From: Acidovorax sp. A1169
GTDB lineage: Bacteria; Pseudomonadota; Gammaproteobacteria; Burkholderiales; Burkholderiaceae_C
Assembly: GCF_030704685.1 (NCBI RefSeq)
Contig: NZ_JAUZDX010000029.1
Location: 1-64,000, forward strand
Length of the DNA: 64,000 nucleotides
Reading direction: 5' to 3'
Numbering within the stretch: the stretch's first letter is position 1; every line of letters begins with the position of its first letter. The position numbers and the translations under genes are program-made. Of the stretch, positions 31,583 to 40,883 are shown piece after piece. Below the pieces are notes generated by a model that saw nothing but the letters and a program-made list of their open reading frames with translations, did not search any database and had not been told where the DNA came from.

Positions 31583-33515
31583 CGTTGAAGCGAACTCGCT
31601 GGAAGCACAGAGCTTTCCCATTTCTCGCCGACGCATAGAAGTGCGCAGCGGCGCGCTGGTCAAACACTCGGAAGGCGTTTTCCGGATCGATGAGGTCCTT
31701 GACTTCGATACCGTTACCGCGACGAGCGTGGAAACGGGTCGCGCCCGCGTGCTGCGCATCGGCGAACTCGATGACATGGACCAAGCGCCGCAGCCGTTGT
31801 CCGATGTCGACATCGATGCGATTACGGAGGACGACTGGCGCATTGCGCAAAGTCGCTACGCCGCCATCAAGCCATTGATTGACGCGGGGATGCAATCCCG
31901 CGCAGCCGTCGAAGCGAGGGCCACGGAGTTGGGCATCAGTCCCGCAACGGTGTACCGCTGGCTTACGCGGTACCGTTCTCTCGACGCGGTATCGGGCCTC
32001 ATCCCACTTCAGAGAGGATGGAGAAAAGGCAATGGCCGACTCTCCAGCTCGGCCGAGAAGCTCATCAAAGACGTTATCGAGGACTTTCACCTGACAAAGG
32101 AGAGGCCCACCGCGCAGAAGACGGTGCGAGAGGTCCAGCGGCTCAGCCAGGAGCAAGGAATTGCTGAGCCGAGTGCTTCCGCCATCCGGGCCCGTATCGA
32201 AAGCATTCCAGACTATCAGCGGATGCTTCGGCGCGGACAGCGGGAGCAGGCCAAGAACAAGTACCTTCCTGTGCCCGGCCAGACGCCTGGAGGTTCGTAC
32301 CCGCTCGAGCACATTCAGATTGATCACACACCCATCGACGTGATCGTTGTTGACGATGTCCATAGACTCCCGATCGACCGACCATGGCTGACCGTCGCCA
32401 TTGACGAATACAGCCGGATGACGGTCGGCTACTACTTATCGTTCGATGCGCCATCGATGACGTCGGTCGGGATGTGTCTCTCGCATTCGATTCTCCCGAA
32501 GGACGAATGGCTGATGCTGCACGGTATCGAGGCGCCTTGGCCGGTGTGGGGCCGGCCCAAGGTCGTGCGTTGCGACAACGGCCCAGACTTCCGCTCGAAC
32601 AGCTTCCGCAAGTCGTGCGCCCAGCATGGGATCGACGTGGAATTCCGGCCCGTGAAGGTGCCTCGCTATGGAGGCTATATCGAGCGCCTGCAGGGAACAT
32701 TCTTGCGCGAGCTCCACGATCTGCCGGGATCCACTTTCTCTTCGGTGAAGCACCGAGGTGAATACGATTCTGAAGGTCGTGCCGTCATGACAAAGTCGGA
32801 GCTTGAGAAGCAGCTCTTGATGCTGATCTGCAACGAGTACCACCGCAGAAAGCACTCGGCCCTTGGCATGCCGCCTCTTCGCAAGTGGGAGCTGGGGGTT
32901 TTTGGGGGAGCTGGTGTCCGCGGGCGCGGCATGGCTGCTCGTCCTGCGGATCGAATGACCGTGTTCCTCGATTTTCTTCCGATTATTGAGCGGACCGTAC
33001 AGGCCGATGGAGTCACGATTGACAACGTGCGCTACTACGCCGACGTCCTGCGGCTATGGATCGGTGCGGTTGATCCTCAGACCAACAAAGCCCGAATGCA
33101 CATTTTCCGACGGGACCCACGAGACATCAGCTGCCTCTGGTTCTACGACCCGGACGTCAAGCAGTACTCGAAAATTCCCACGGCTGACTTGGACGTCCCA
33201 CCGAGCAGCATCTGGGAGTTCCGCAAAGGTCAGGAAGAAGTTCGCAGGTCTGGGTTCGATCCAAGCGACGCAAAGGAAGTCTTCAAGTCCATCGGAGTGC
33301 GCCGAGCCATGGTTGCCGATAGCGCGCTCAAAACCAAGCGCGCGCGGAGGGAGGCTCAGCGCACCTCGGAACATCAGAAGGCAACCAATCCCGCCAGACC
33401 ACTGGAATCGCAGAGCCGTCCCGCCAAGGATGCGCCCCCCCGGGCACCCCTGGCCAAGCTCACGGCGCCGCCAGGCTTGGCGCGATCGGTCGCAGCAAGG
33501 GATGACATCGCATGA
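31572..33515 (+). CDS. tnsB: TnsB DDE transposase
   Basis: A 647-residue Mu/Tn7-class transposase (rve fold) that binds the end repeats and joins 3' ends to the target. N-terminal helix-turn-helix domains include LGISPATVYRWLTRYR at about residues 118-133. The catalytic triad is D251 (IQIDHTP), D335 (RCDNGPDF) and E371 (GYIERLQGTF), followed by a Mu-C-type beta-barrel and a basic C-terminal tail (about 585-647) that in the family contacts TnsC. The ATG at 31572 overlaps tnsA; a longer frame from 31518 would overlap more and is less likely. The stop overlaps tnsC as ATGA. Confidence 0.93.
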   Translation: MAANVEANSLEAQSFPISRRRIEVRSGALVKHSEGVFRIDEVLDFDTVTATSVETGRARVLRIGELDDMDQAPQPLSDVDIDAITEDDWRIAQSRYAAIKPLIDAGMQSRAAVEARATELGISPATVYRWLTRYRSLDAVSGLIPLQRGWRKGNGRLSSSAEKLIKDVIEDFHLTKERPTAQKTVREVQRLSQEQGIAEPSASAIRARIESIPDYQRMLRRGQREQAKNKYLPVPGQTPGGSYPLEHIQIDHTPIDVIVVDDVHRLPIDRPWLTVAIDEYSRMTVGYYLSFDAPSMTSVGMCLSHSILPKDEWLMLHGIEAPWPVWGRPKVVRCDNGPDFRSNSFRKSCAQHGIDVEFRPVKVPRYGGYIERLQGTFLRELHDLPGSTFSSVKHRGEYDSEGRAVMTKSELEKQLLMLICNEYHRRKHSALGMPPLRKWELGVFGGAGVRGRGMAARPADRMTVFLDFLPIIERTVQADGVTIDNVRYYADVLRLWIGAVDPQTNKARMHIFRRDPRDISCLWFYDPDVKQYSKIPTADLDVPPSSIWEFRKGQEEVRRSGFDPSDAKEVFKSIGVRRAMVADSALKTKRARREAQRTSEHQKATNPARPLESQSRPAKDAPPRAPLAKLTAPPGLARSVAARDDIA

Positions 33516-34429
33516 CAACAACGCAAAGCACAATAGCGCAAGACTCCTGGAAGCATGTTCACGAGCAGTTTAGGCACGTGTGCGGATACTCGGACGCACA
33601 GCGGCTATCCTTCCTGGACGAACCTCGGTGGATCGGCTACCCGAAGGCGCAATTCATACTGGACACGTTGATCGGCTTGATGAACAAGCCTAAGCGTCCC
33701 CGGATGCCCAACCTGCTGCTCGTTGGCGATTCGAACAACGGGAAGACAACCATAATCAGCCGGTTCGAGCAGCTGTGCGGTAGCGGGTTCATTGACGAAG
33801 AGTCCGAAGCCGTGCGCCCGATCGTCGTGGCGGAGTCCCCGCCGAATGCCGACGAGAAGGGATTGTATGTGTCGATTCTGAGCCAGTTCTGGACGCCGTT
33901 CAGGGCAAGCGATACAGTCACTTCGCTGCGCCACACCGCCATCACCAAGCTGCGAGCGTGCAAGGCAAAGGTCCTAGTGATCGACGAGTTGCATTCGCTG
34001 CTCAGTGGGCCGCCCGCAAAGCAGAGGCAAGTGATGAACAGCATCAAGATGCTCTGCAACGAGCTGCGCATCCCTGTCGTTGGGGTTGGAACGCGGGATG
34101 CGGTGAGGGTGCTGCACACCGATCCTCAACATGCAAGCCGCTTCGATGTGGTTTCGCTTTCCAAATGGGAGCTGAACGAGGACTTCCAGCGCCTGTTGGC
34201 GGGCTTTGAGCTGGTGCTTCCTTTAAAACTCAAGTCGGATCTAGCGGAGCCCGAGCTCGCGACGGCGATGCACAGCATCTGCGACGGCAACCTGGGTGAC
34301 CTCAACCGACTCCTCGTTGAGTGCGCCAAAAAGGCGATCTCCACCGGAACGGAAAAGATAACGATGGAGATCGTTCAATCCAAACAGTGGGTGCGGCCCA
34401 CGAAGGGCCTGAGGGAACTTCAGGAGTGA
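33512..34429 (+). CDS. tnsC: TnsC/TniB AAA+ regulator
   Basis: A 305-residue ATPase that bridges target selectors and the TnsAB transposase. Walker A is GDSNNGKTT at 72-80, Walker B is VLVIDELHSLL at about 153-163, and sensor-type VGVGTRDAVR follows. Size and sequence are of the shorter TniB-like TnsC group. The start overlaps tnsB and the stop overlaps the GTG start of tniQ by one frame step, giving tight coupling. Confidence 0.92.
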   Translation: MTTTQSTIAQDSWKHVHEQFRHVCGYSDAQRLSFLDEPRWIGYPKAQFILDTLIGLMNKPKRPRMPNLLLVGDSNNGKTTIISRFEQLCGSGFIDEESEAVRPIVVAESPPNADEKGLYVSILSQFWTPFRASDTVTSLRHTAITKLRACKAKVLVIDELHSLLSGPPAKQRQVMNSIKMLCNELRIPVVGVGTRDAVRVLHTDPQHASRFDVVSLSKWELNEDFQRLLAGFELVLPLKLKSDLAEPELATAMHSICDGNLGDLNRLLVECAKKAISTGTEKITMEIVQSKQWVRPTKGLRELQE

Positions 34430-35409
34430 GCTCAGGCCAGAAACCAGGCCCGCTTGACCGTGAACTCCTGACGTCATGGCTCGCGAGGGTCGCGATTCAT
34501 GACGGGTGCGATCCACTTGTCCTGACGTCTGCGATCTGGCCAAAGTGGCGAGTGTGGACAGTAGACGCGGATCGCAGCCTCGCTGATGAACACGTCCGCA
34601 GGGTTGCCTCTTGGTTTGGGCTGCCGCCGGAAAAGGTGACCAGTGCAACGCTGATGGGCATTGGTCAACGACTGCATGGGAGTTTGAAACCAAATCTACC
34701 TTTATGGCCCTGGATCGTTTCCCTCGGGAATCGCAATCGGCTGCGGCGAGCTGGCATGCCCTTCTGTCCAGAGTGCTTGGCTTCAGATACCCAACCTTAC
34801 TATCGCCTTGATTGGCGCCTGGCGTGGATTGTGGGATGCGAGCTGCATGGTGCTCGCCTCGTGGATCGTTGCGAGCGCTGTGGGGCGGTCGCCGAGCCTC
34901 ACCGGAGTGTTGCTGCCACTGGCGACCTCGCGCACTGTGTTGCTTGCGGCTTCGACCTTCGGTGTACGCAACGTAGCCCAGTGGACATCCAGGCACTCGG
35001 ATTTCAGCTGCTTGCGACGCGTGTGTTCAACTCTGGTGCCGGGGATTGGGGCAACGCGTCCATCTCCGCATCGGAATGGTTTCGCCGGATGCGTAGCCTG
35101 GCGATCAAGGACTTGTGCAAGGTGGACAAGCGCGGAGCCGCGGCGCTGGGCAACCGCCAGATCGGCCTTTGGTTCGAGCTGCAAGGTCCGATAGAGCGCG
35201 AGGCACGGATGAGAGTTCTCTCACGCCTCGTGAGTGAGGTCGATGGACCCCCGCCACGGGCCGTGGGGTACGCGGCAGTGCGCTGTCAAGGCAAGCGCCC
35301 AAGGGCGGCAACAAAGAGCGTTCCGAAAAAGATAAAGATGGTACCCATCGCCAAGGCGAGGGTGCAAGAGGACTGGGCACGATGGCTTCGAAGGAATCGA
35401 CTGTGGTAG
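34426..35409 (+). CDS. tniQ: TniQ/TnsD-family protein
   Basis: A 327-residue protein starting at GTG 34426, which overlaps the tnsC stop and lies just behind a CAGGAG sequence. LLTSWLARVAIHDG is the TniQ N-terminal landmark and CPECL ... WRLAWIVGCELHGARLVDRCERCG the zinc-finger pair at about residues 114-155. TniQ proteins link a target selector to TnsC. It is shorter than Tn7 TnsD, so it probably does not carry its own full attachment-site recognition domain, and the following TnsF may supply specificity. Confidence 0.9.
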   Translation: MSSGQKPGPLDRELLTSWLARVAIHDGCDPLVLTSAIWPKWRVWTVDADRSLADEHVRRVASWFGLPPEKVTSATLMGIGQRLHGSLKPNLPLWPWIVSLGNRNRLRRAGMPFCPECLASDTQPYYRLDWRLAWIVGCELHGARLVDRCERCGAVAEPHRSVAATGDLAHCVACGFDLRCTQRSPVDIQALGFQLLATRVFNSGAGDWGNASISASEWFRRMRSLAIKDLCKVDKRGAAALGNRQIGLWFELQGPIEREARMRVLSRLVSEVDGPPPRAVGYAAVRCQGKRPRAATKSVPKKIKMVPIAKARVQEDWARWLRRNRLW

Positions 35410-36920
35410 CGGCATCGGATTGGGAGAGCTCGGCGTGCTGCGAATGCGGGAGGCTGAAGCCCGCGAAGCGCGTCGAGGCTGGAAAGAGGTACTGCGACAC
35501 GTGTTACGCGCGTTGTTTCAAGCGCCTCATGTGCTCCGGCTGCGGCATGTTCAAGACCATGCTGGCTTCAAACCCTCTGTCCAAATGCCGCCAGTGCGTG
35601 GCCGCAGCGCCTTGCATCCGATGCGCGAGGTCAGGCAGGCCGCTGGGTATGCTGAGGGAGGAGGGCCCCGTCTGCAATTCTTGCTACCCATACTTCAAGA
35701 AAAAAGCGCCCTGTGAATTGTGCGGCGAGGCAGCAAACCGAGGCTCGTACATTGAGAGCGAGTCAGGCAGGAAGCTTGTATGCCATCGATGTGAGCGTGC
35801 TGATCACAGAACCTGCGCGCTGTGCAAGCGTCATCGCAGATGCAACGCGAGAGAGGACGGGACCTGGGCTTGCAAGAAATGCCTGGAGGTTGGCGTCATC
35901 CCCTGCTCCAACTGCGCTACCCCCATGCCCGCTGGCTACGGTGTGAGATGCATGGCCTGCTATCGACGTGCAAGATGCGAGGCTGAAGCGCTCCAGCTCG
36001 GTGAGCTTCTGTCCACCCAGCGTGCACGCGCCGCGTTCGCGGAATTCTCAGCCTGGGCTGTGGCAGAGACCGAACATGTTCGACTGGTCAAGGCGCTTGC
36101 CCTGCATGTTGAGTTCTTCCTTGCACTCGAGGCGCATGGTGATGAGCCTTGGAGCGAAGGCCTGCTCCTTCGCACGTTCAACGCATCCGGACTAAGCTTG
36201 TACAAACTTCCGGTGCGATGGTTGCGTGAAAGCGGACTAGCCGAGATCTCGCTAGAGGCCAAAATAGACAATGCGGAACGTGGCCGCTCAATCGCTTTGG
36301 TCGAATTGACAGCTCCCAACACCTTGGCTCGCCAGCTGATGCAAGCGTTCTTCGATGAGCTTGATGTCAAGGTGAAAGCGGGCTTACTGAAGCGGAGGTC
36401 AGTGCGCATGGCGCTGCGCCCAGCACTGACGCTCCTGCAGACGGCTGATCCGCATGGACAGCTGATGCCGGAACAGGACTCACTCGACAAGCTGCTTGAA
36501 CACGCGCCGGGCCAGCGGAACGCCGTATCTACATTCTTGGGATTCTTGAAGGCCAAACACGGGGTGAAGCTGTCGACGAAAGAGTCATCGGCAAAGCCAA
36601 ACACCGTTCGGCGCAGGCTCCTCGGTGAACAGCTGGCGGCTCTTGCGAAGGAGCCACTGCGGTCCGCGGAATTCGATCAGCGCTGGAAGGTTCTTGCGAT
36701 GGCGTATTTTCAGAAAATGACTCAAGCACGCGCGAAATTCCTGCTGAAAAATGGCGAGCTCGAACCCCAGGATGGAGGGTATGAATTGAGAGCGGAGACG
36801 GACGTTTTCTGGATTCCAGCGCCTCCAGCGATTCGGTCTGATGCGATAGATCTTCCGCGCGATTCTGCATCGCCGTATGAGCCGCCGCGGCGCCCGCCGC
36901 AACCGGTGCTTAGGCGGTAG
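35382..36920 (+). CDS. tnsF: TnsF target selector (zinc fingers plus inactive tyrosine-recombinase-like domain)
   Basis: A 512-residue protein. Residues 18-200 hold six CxxC...CxxC ribbons (CCECG...YCDTC, CSGCG...CRQC, CIRC...CNSC, CELCG...CHRC, CALC...CKKC, CSNC...CMAC). The remainder is helical, and GQRNAVSTFLGFLKAKHGVKL looks like the core-binding domain of tyrosine recombinases, but no R-H-R-Y catalytic set is visible. This is the arrangement of TnsF, the selector that directs Tn6022-type elements to comM, and this element sits in comM. The ATG lies 28 bp inside tniQ. The name relies on recognised architecture and context rather than alignment. Confidence 0.8.
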   Translation: MASKESTVVAASDWESSACCECGRLKPAKRVEAGKRYCDTCYARCFKRLMCSGCGMFKTMLASNPLSKCRQCVAAAPCIRCARSGRPLGMLREEGPVCNSCYPYFKKKAPCELCGEAANRGSYIESESGRKLVCHRCERADHRTCALCKRHRRCNAREDGTWACKKCLEVGVIPCSNCATPMPAGYGVRCMACYRRARCEAEALQLGELLSTQRARAAFAEFSAWAVAETEHVRLVKALALHVEFFLALEAHGDEPWSEGLLLRTFNASGLSLYKLPVRWLRESGLAEISLEAKIDNAERGRSIALVELTAPNTLARQLMQAFFDELDVKVKAGLLKRRSVRMALRPALTLLQTADPHGQLMPEQDSLDKLLEHAPGQRNAVSTFLGFLKAKHGVKLSTKESSAKPNTVRRRLLGEQLAALAKEPLRSAEFDQRWKVLAMAYFQKMTQARAKFLLKNGELEPQDGGYELRAETDVFWIPAPPAIRSDAIDLPRDSASPYEPPRRPPQPVLRR

Positions 36921-37039
36921 CCAAGGAAATTTGCGGCGGATTCTCCCAGTGACAGGTTAAGTGCATTGCCAACCCTAGAAGATCGGGAATGCGATGGGGG
37001 GCCTCCCGTTACACGCAACAAGCATTCGCCGCGACTAGG

Positions 37040-38854
37040 TCAATGGGGTGCATTCACGAGCGGTGTACTGACCGGAAACTCCATCCCAAGTTTTTCTAGG
37101 GCATTCATCGCGGTCGATTGGCCAATCACGACATCCGAAGCCGAGAAGGAACGTCGATACTCTCGTGCATCCAGCCAAGGGATTGAGGATGCGACTCTCT
37201 TCATCTTTCCCTCGTTCTGGGCTATCCAAAACAGTACTCGCGGCATCCAGTCTTGTAGCCTCACGTTTCGCGGGCACCTGACCGCGAGCCCGCAGTACTC
37301 TTCCTCCCTCATCTCGCCCAGGAGATTCGGCCCTCTGACTGCGCGTTCGACCTCGAAGAGGTAGCCAGTGCTGCCATTGGAGTTCACCTCCACGATCAGC
37401 ACGCCGCGAGGTCGTTTCGGCTGATTGGCATCCAGGAAAAGCCATTTCTTGGCGGAGGCGGTCAACGAGTGGCCAGTCCCGGGCTCCGCATTCGGTGAGA
37501 GGCTCGCGAGCCGTGGTTGCTCGTTTAGATCCGCAGACAGGGTGTCGCTCGCGGTGAGCGAAGCGAGCCTGGTGATGACGCCTGGGTGCAAAGTCTTGAG
37601 GTACTTAAGGCCCCGCCATAGATCCAGAATGGCGCCTTCTTGCTCTAGCTCGGCCTTGGAGTGGTGTTCGGCGCGGCCAATACCTTTGCCAGACCCGCGC
37701 GCATTCCCTGGGGCGCTAATCTTGCTCTCCAGCGGCATCGGCCCGGGCGTGTTTCGCTCTACCTCGCCTTTACGAGAGCGTACAGAAACGGGTGCCGGTT
37801 GGCCAAGGAACCTGATCGAGGGGTCAGGTACCAGGACAATCTCGGCGCTGTTGTCAGGTGCCTGATCGTCTGCGACTGGCGTGACCTCGTCTTGATCCAA
37901 CCTCCGAAAGCGCTGAATTGGATATGGTCGCGTGGAGTACTCCTCGGTGCCCTCAATGGGGAACTCGCTGCGCAACGTGACGATAGCGGGTTCGGCGGGT
38001 ACGGTGTACCCCACTATGCGCAGGCCCAGAAAGTCGCCAGAGCCGGTTTCGACGCCCTCGACCTCTATCTCGGCTAGTCCCCGAAACCATGGTCCTATCG
38101 TCGGGAACGCCAGGGCCTTGATGTCTTTTGGTGAGCCCAGCTGTAGATCGATCTCCGATTTAATCCTGGGCACCCATTGCCTGGCGAAGTCGAAATACCT
38201 GAGGTGAGCCAAGAGGTGGGCTTCGTCCCTGCCAAGCCGAGCAGGCAAGTCGATAACCGCAGCACCAGATTGCGGTTCCACAGGGACGTCGAGATGCAGG
38301 CTTTCCACCACCTGATTCCATTCGTACAGCGTGAGGATCCGGTTGATGTTTTGCTCTCGACCGTAGCAACGCAAGAATTCCAAACAGGGGATCAAGAGTC
38401 TGCCTTTTGCGTGTTCGAGCAAAAGCAGCTTGCTACGATCGCCAGCGCGGTAGAAAAGCGGGTGAGCCTCCTCCGGTATCAAATCCGGGCCTTCGGCCGA
38501 ACGGTACTCTGCACAGCTGCTTGAGCCGGTCCAAGTGTCTGCGGAGAACGTCACCTTGAAACGTCTGCGGGCGAATTTCACCTGTTCCTTGGAGATGCCG
38601 TTTTTCCAGACCGATCCGATGCGAAGTTGACCAAGGCTGGTCAGCGCGGCGTCCCGCGTGCAAAATTCACCGAGGGTGCCGTCCTCGCGCAAGTGCCTGA
38701 ACCAGACAACCACGCGACGGACCCAGTTCTCCGACAGGTTGTTCTTGATGGCGCCGTACCACCACACAACGAAGCTGTCACCGGGAGGCAGGCCCAGCGA
38801 GGTCAGTTCGGCCGGCTTTCGAGAAGGCTCGAGTTTGATTTGAGGAAGATGCAT
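37040..38854 (-). CDS. tnsE: TnsE homologue, convergent to the tns operon
   Basis: A 604-residue protein starting MHLPQIKLEPSRK at 38854 (a longer frame runs to 38965). Several segments track Tn7 TnsE: LLIPCLEFLRCYG against its IPQLELARSLF region, AHLLAHLRYFDFARQW, the PWFRGLAEIEVEGVE with FLGLRIVGYTVP stretch, IRFLGQPAPVSVRSRK, and the C-terminal GVLIVEVNSNGSTGYLFEVE against its VLLEVDASDG region. TnsE steers Tn7 to replicating conjugal DNA through the sliding clamp. It is longer than Tn7 TnsE (about 540) and is encoded on the opposite strand, 119 bp past tnsF, unlike the co-directional Tn7 order. Similarity was judged by eye. Confidence 0.68.
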   Translation of the reverse strand: MHLPQIKLEPSRKPAELTSLGLPPGDSFVVWWYGAIKNNLSENWVRRVVVWFRHLREDGTLGEFCTRDAALTSLGQLRIGSVWKNGISKEQVKFARRRFKVTFSADTWTGSSSCAEYRSAEGPDLIPEEAHPLFYRAGDRSKLLLLEHAKGRLLIPCLEFLRCYGREQNINRILTLYEWNQVVESLHLDVPVEPQSGAAVIDLPARLGRDEAHLLAHLRYFDFARQWVPRIKSEIDLQLGSPKDIKALAFPTIGPWFRGLAEIEVEGVETGSGDFLGLRIVGYTVPAEPAIVTLRSEFPIEGTEEYSTRPYPIQRFRRLDQDEVTPVADDQAPDNSAEIVLVPDPSIRFLGQPAPVSVRSRKGEVERNTPGPMPLESKISAPGNARGSGKGIGRAEHHSKAELEQEGAILDLWRGLKYLKTLHPGVITRLASLTASDTLSADLNEQPRLASLSPNAEPGTGHSLTASAKKWLFLDANQPKRPRGVLIVEVNSNGSTGYLFEVERAVRGPNLLGEMREEEYCGLAVRCPRNVRLQDWMPRVLFWIAQNEGKMKRVASSIPWLDAREYRRSFSASDVVIGQSTAMNALEKLGMEFPVSTPLVNAPH

Positions 38855-39131
38855 TGGTTGGATGTTCACTTCAGTCGCCGGGAGGTTATCAGCGAGAGCG
38901 AGGAATGACGAGCAAAAAATTTGCGAATTCCTGAGACTGCGTTTGGCCCGGATTCCGCGCCACATAAGGCTTGCGCAGCAGTAGGTGACAATCCTGAGTG
39001 GGGTCGAGCATGCTCAGATGCAAAACTTGCATCAATCCCCGATGGGCTCGAACCAGGTACCAACCTCGGCGCGTTCCAGTGCGCATCGACCGATGGTCTT
39101 GGTCATCGGACATCTTTTCGCAGGGCTGAAC

Positions 39132-39968
39132 ATGGCATCGAAAGAGAAAGAGAAACGAGTTCCAATCACCGAAGACTTGGCTTCGCTGGTGATGTTTGAA
39201 TCCGACCGGACTTGCTGCGTGTGTCGCATCCAAGGCAGGAAGGTAGAGATCCACCATCTCGACGCGAACCCTGCCAACAACAGCAGGGACAACCTCGCGG
39301 TGTTGTGCAAGGACTGCCACAGTGATGCCCACACGACCCAGGCCTTCGCCCGCAATCTCACCCCTGGCATCGTGCGCAAGTACAACGAGTCTTGGCTTGC
39401 TGTGGTGGCTCTTCGAGTGCTGCCCGGGGGGAAGGCCGGCGACGAGTTGGAGTACGCGGCGCAAATCCTGCTCGATATCCATCTAGCGCCATATGCCTGG
39501 CGGAACGCCTACATCGATCTTTATCCCGGAGGCTTCGAGACGCAGGATCACCGCGTCCATACCGAGCCCTGGGGCTACTTGCTCGATGAGGCACGCCACG
39601 ATTTCAGTGCGGAGGAGTGGCAACGCTACCTCCCGCTGTTCAAGGTTCGTACCCCCAAAGTGATCGAAGAAATGGAAAACACCGTTCGTACTTATGGCGA
39701 CGCGTTGTCAGCGAGGATGAAGCTGCAGGTCGCGCGCTGTTGCCGCAGCATCAACATGGAGGCAATAGGATATCTGTACATTCCGCAGCTCCTGAGGGAG
39801 GATCCGTCCCATGCGGACAACTTCATGTACCGCAGATTCGTTGACACGCTTTCCGCCCTCAAAGCGGTTAGCGAGCTGGCGGATGTGGAGTTGAAGGCCA
39901 TTCGACCAAAGCCGTCTGGCGTTATCGTTTTGGACTTGCTTTCAAACGACATGGGCCAGTGCATTTAA
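39132..39968 (+). CDS. HNH-type zinc-finger protein (transposon cargo)
   Basis: A 278-residue protein. The N-terminal part has an HNH-like nuclease motif: CCVC at 28-31, EIHHLDANPANNSRDNL at 39-55 and LCKDCHSDAH at 58-67, so both the metal-binding Cys pairs and the His pair are intact. The remaining 200 residues are not recognised; they contain an AAQILLDIHLAPYAWRNAY helix region and no membrane segments. The ATG at 39132 was preferred to upstream starts in the same frame. First cargo gene past tnsE and divergent from it; a nuclease-based defence or DNA-processing function is possible but unproven. Confidence 0.72.
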   Translation: MASKEKEKRVPITEDLASLVMFESDRTCCVCRIQGRKVEIHHLDANPANNSRDNLAVLCKDCHSDAHTTQAFARNLTPGIVRKYNESWLAVVALRVLPGGKAGDELEYAAQILLDIHLAPYAWRNAYIDLYPGGFETQDHRVHTEPWGYLLDEARHDFSAEEWQRYLPLFKVRTPKVIEEMENTVRTYGDALSARMKLQVARCCRSINMEAIGYLYIPQLLREDPSHADNFMYRRFVDTLSALKAVSELADVELKAIRPKPSGVIVLDLLSNDMGQCI

Positions 39969-40076
39969 GCCGCCGAGGCCCATCGATGATCGACCGCCGC
40001 ATTCGGCGCACGCCCCTATTCATGAAATCGTGAGCCCGGCCTTCTGTTGCCCGGGTCCACATCACCAATGCGCCAT

Positions 40077-40427
40077 CTACTTTTCAAATGGGTCCTTCTT
40101 GGGGATCGCTATGAGTTCACTGGCCGAGCCGCAACGCCGCGCGCGATCTAGGAGGAGCTGAACACGGAAATCGTCGCCATATGGGCCTGGGTTCAACGCC
40201 AGAAACTGCGTCCAGGGGAATTTGATTGACAAGCCAGTCGTCGAACCACTTCTGGCAAGGAAGAGGAGCTGACAGTCGTCCGAGGAGCCGTGCAAGCGGA
40301 TGGCGCAACGGTGCTTCATCCGCAAGAAACGCGGCTTGTGGTGAGCCTCCCGGAAATGGTAGCGGTGCAGTTCCGCTTTGAATTCAATGTAGTGGACGAC
40401 AGGAGATAGCGGTGACGAAAGACGGTC
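40077..40427 (-). CDS. Unrecognised ORF in frame with and downstream of the XRE gene
   Basis: Minus-strand open stretch of about 116 codons that continues the XRE frame directly after its single TAG at 40428-40430. The first ATG is only at 40325 (82 residues, MKHRCAIRLHGSSDD). The part before that (IEFKAELHRYHFREAHHKPRFL) reads like genuine protein. It may be a second gene with a non-ATG start, or the tail of an XRE fusion cut by a nonsense change. No family recognised. Confidence 0.4.
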   Translation of the reverse strand, partial: DRLSSPLSPVVHYIEFKAELHRYHFREAHHKPRFLRMKHRCAIRLHGSSDDCQLLFLARSGSTTGLSIKFPWTQFLALNPGPYGDDFRVQLLLDRARRCGSASELIAIPKKDPFEK

Positions 40428-40667
40428 CTAAGCGTCACCGTATAGCTCAACCACGAACCCGGCAAGATTGCTTTCGAGAGCCTCAAGCCACAGCTTCAGC
40501 TCGACGACGTCTAGGCGCCGAACGCCAGTCTCGCATTTGCTCACCTCCGCCTGCGTCCAGTCCAGGCGCTTGGCGAGTTCCGCCTGACTGACATGTGAGA
40601 GCAAGCGCTTCTCGCGCAACAGCTTCAGCATGTCTTGATATTCGCGGGTGTAGAGGGTCTTCTGCAT
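40428..40667 (-). CDS. XRE-family helix-turn-helix regulator
   Basis: A 79-residue protein, MQKTLYTREYQDMLKLLREK onward, with the Cro/CI-type domain VSQAELAKRLDWTQAEVSKCETG at residues 27-49 and a short acidic tail. The start at 40667 was chosen over the longer frame to 40778 because the family begins just before the first helix. Such small XRE proteins on mobile elements often serve as antitoxins or immunity repressors; no toxin partner is recognisable upstream, and the frame downstream is described separately. Confidence 0.75.
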   Translation of the reverse strand: MQKTLYTREYQDMLKLLREKRLLSHVSQAELAKRLDWTQAEVSKCETGVRRLDVVELKLWLEALESNLAGFVVELYGDA

Positions 40668-40883
40668 GGGCTCGGAGCCCACGAGCTTCCATGCGATCTT
40701 GGAATATGCGAAAATCGCATTATTTGATGCTTGACCTGTGGTCGAATGTGCCAAGTACCCGCGTTGTGCGACAGGCAACTGTCAGGCGTTTTGAAAGCGG
40801 ATGAGGGACCACCAAAGGAAGCATCCCCTATCCCATGAAAGGTGTTCAATGGCTGGTGTCAGCTACTCACCATCGGAGTCCTT

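Larger units (their letters stand above)
30763..38965 (+). mobile_element. Tn7-like (Tn6022-type) transposon in comM: transposition module
   Basis: Starts with TGT directly at the comM break, followed within 100 bp by tnsA and then tnsB, tnsC, tniQ and tnsF in overlapping order, with tnsE convergent. comM is the known integration site of the Tn6022 group, and TnsF is its known comM selector. The 5 bp before the end (GCCCC, 30758-30762) would be the target duplication. The coordinate given is the end of the tnsE region; cargo continues to at least about 44 kb, and the distal end was not found in this window. Confidence 0.88.
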
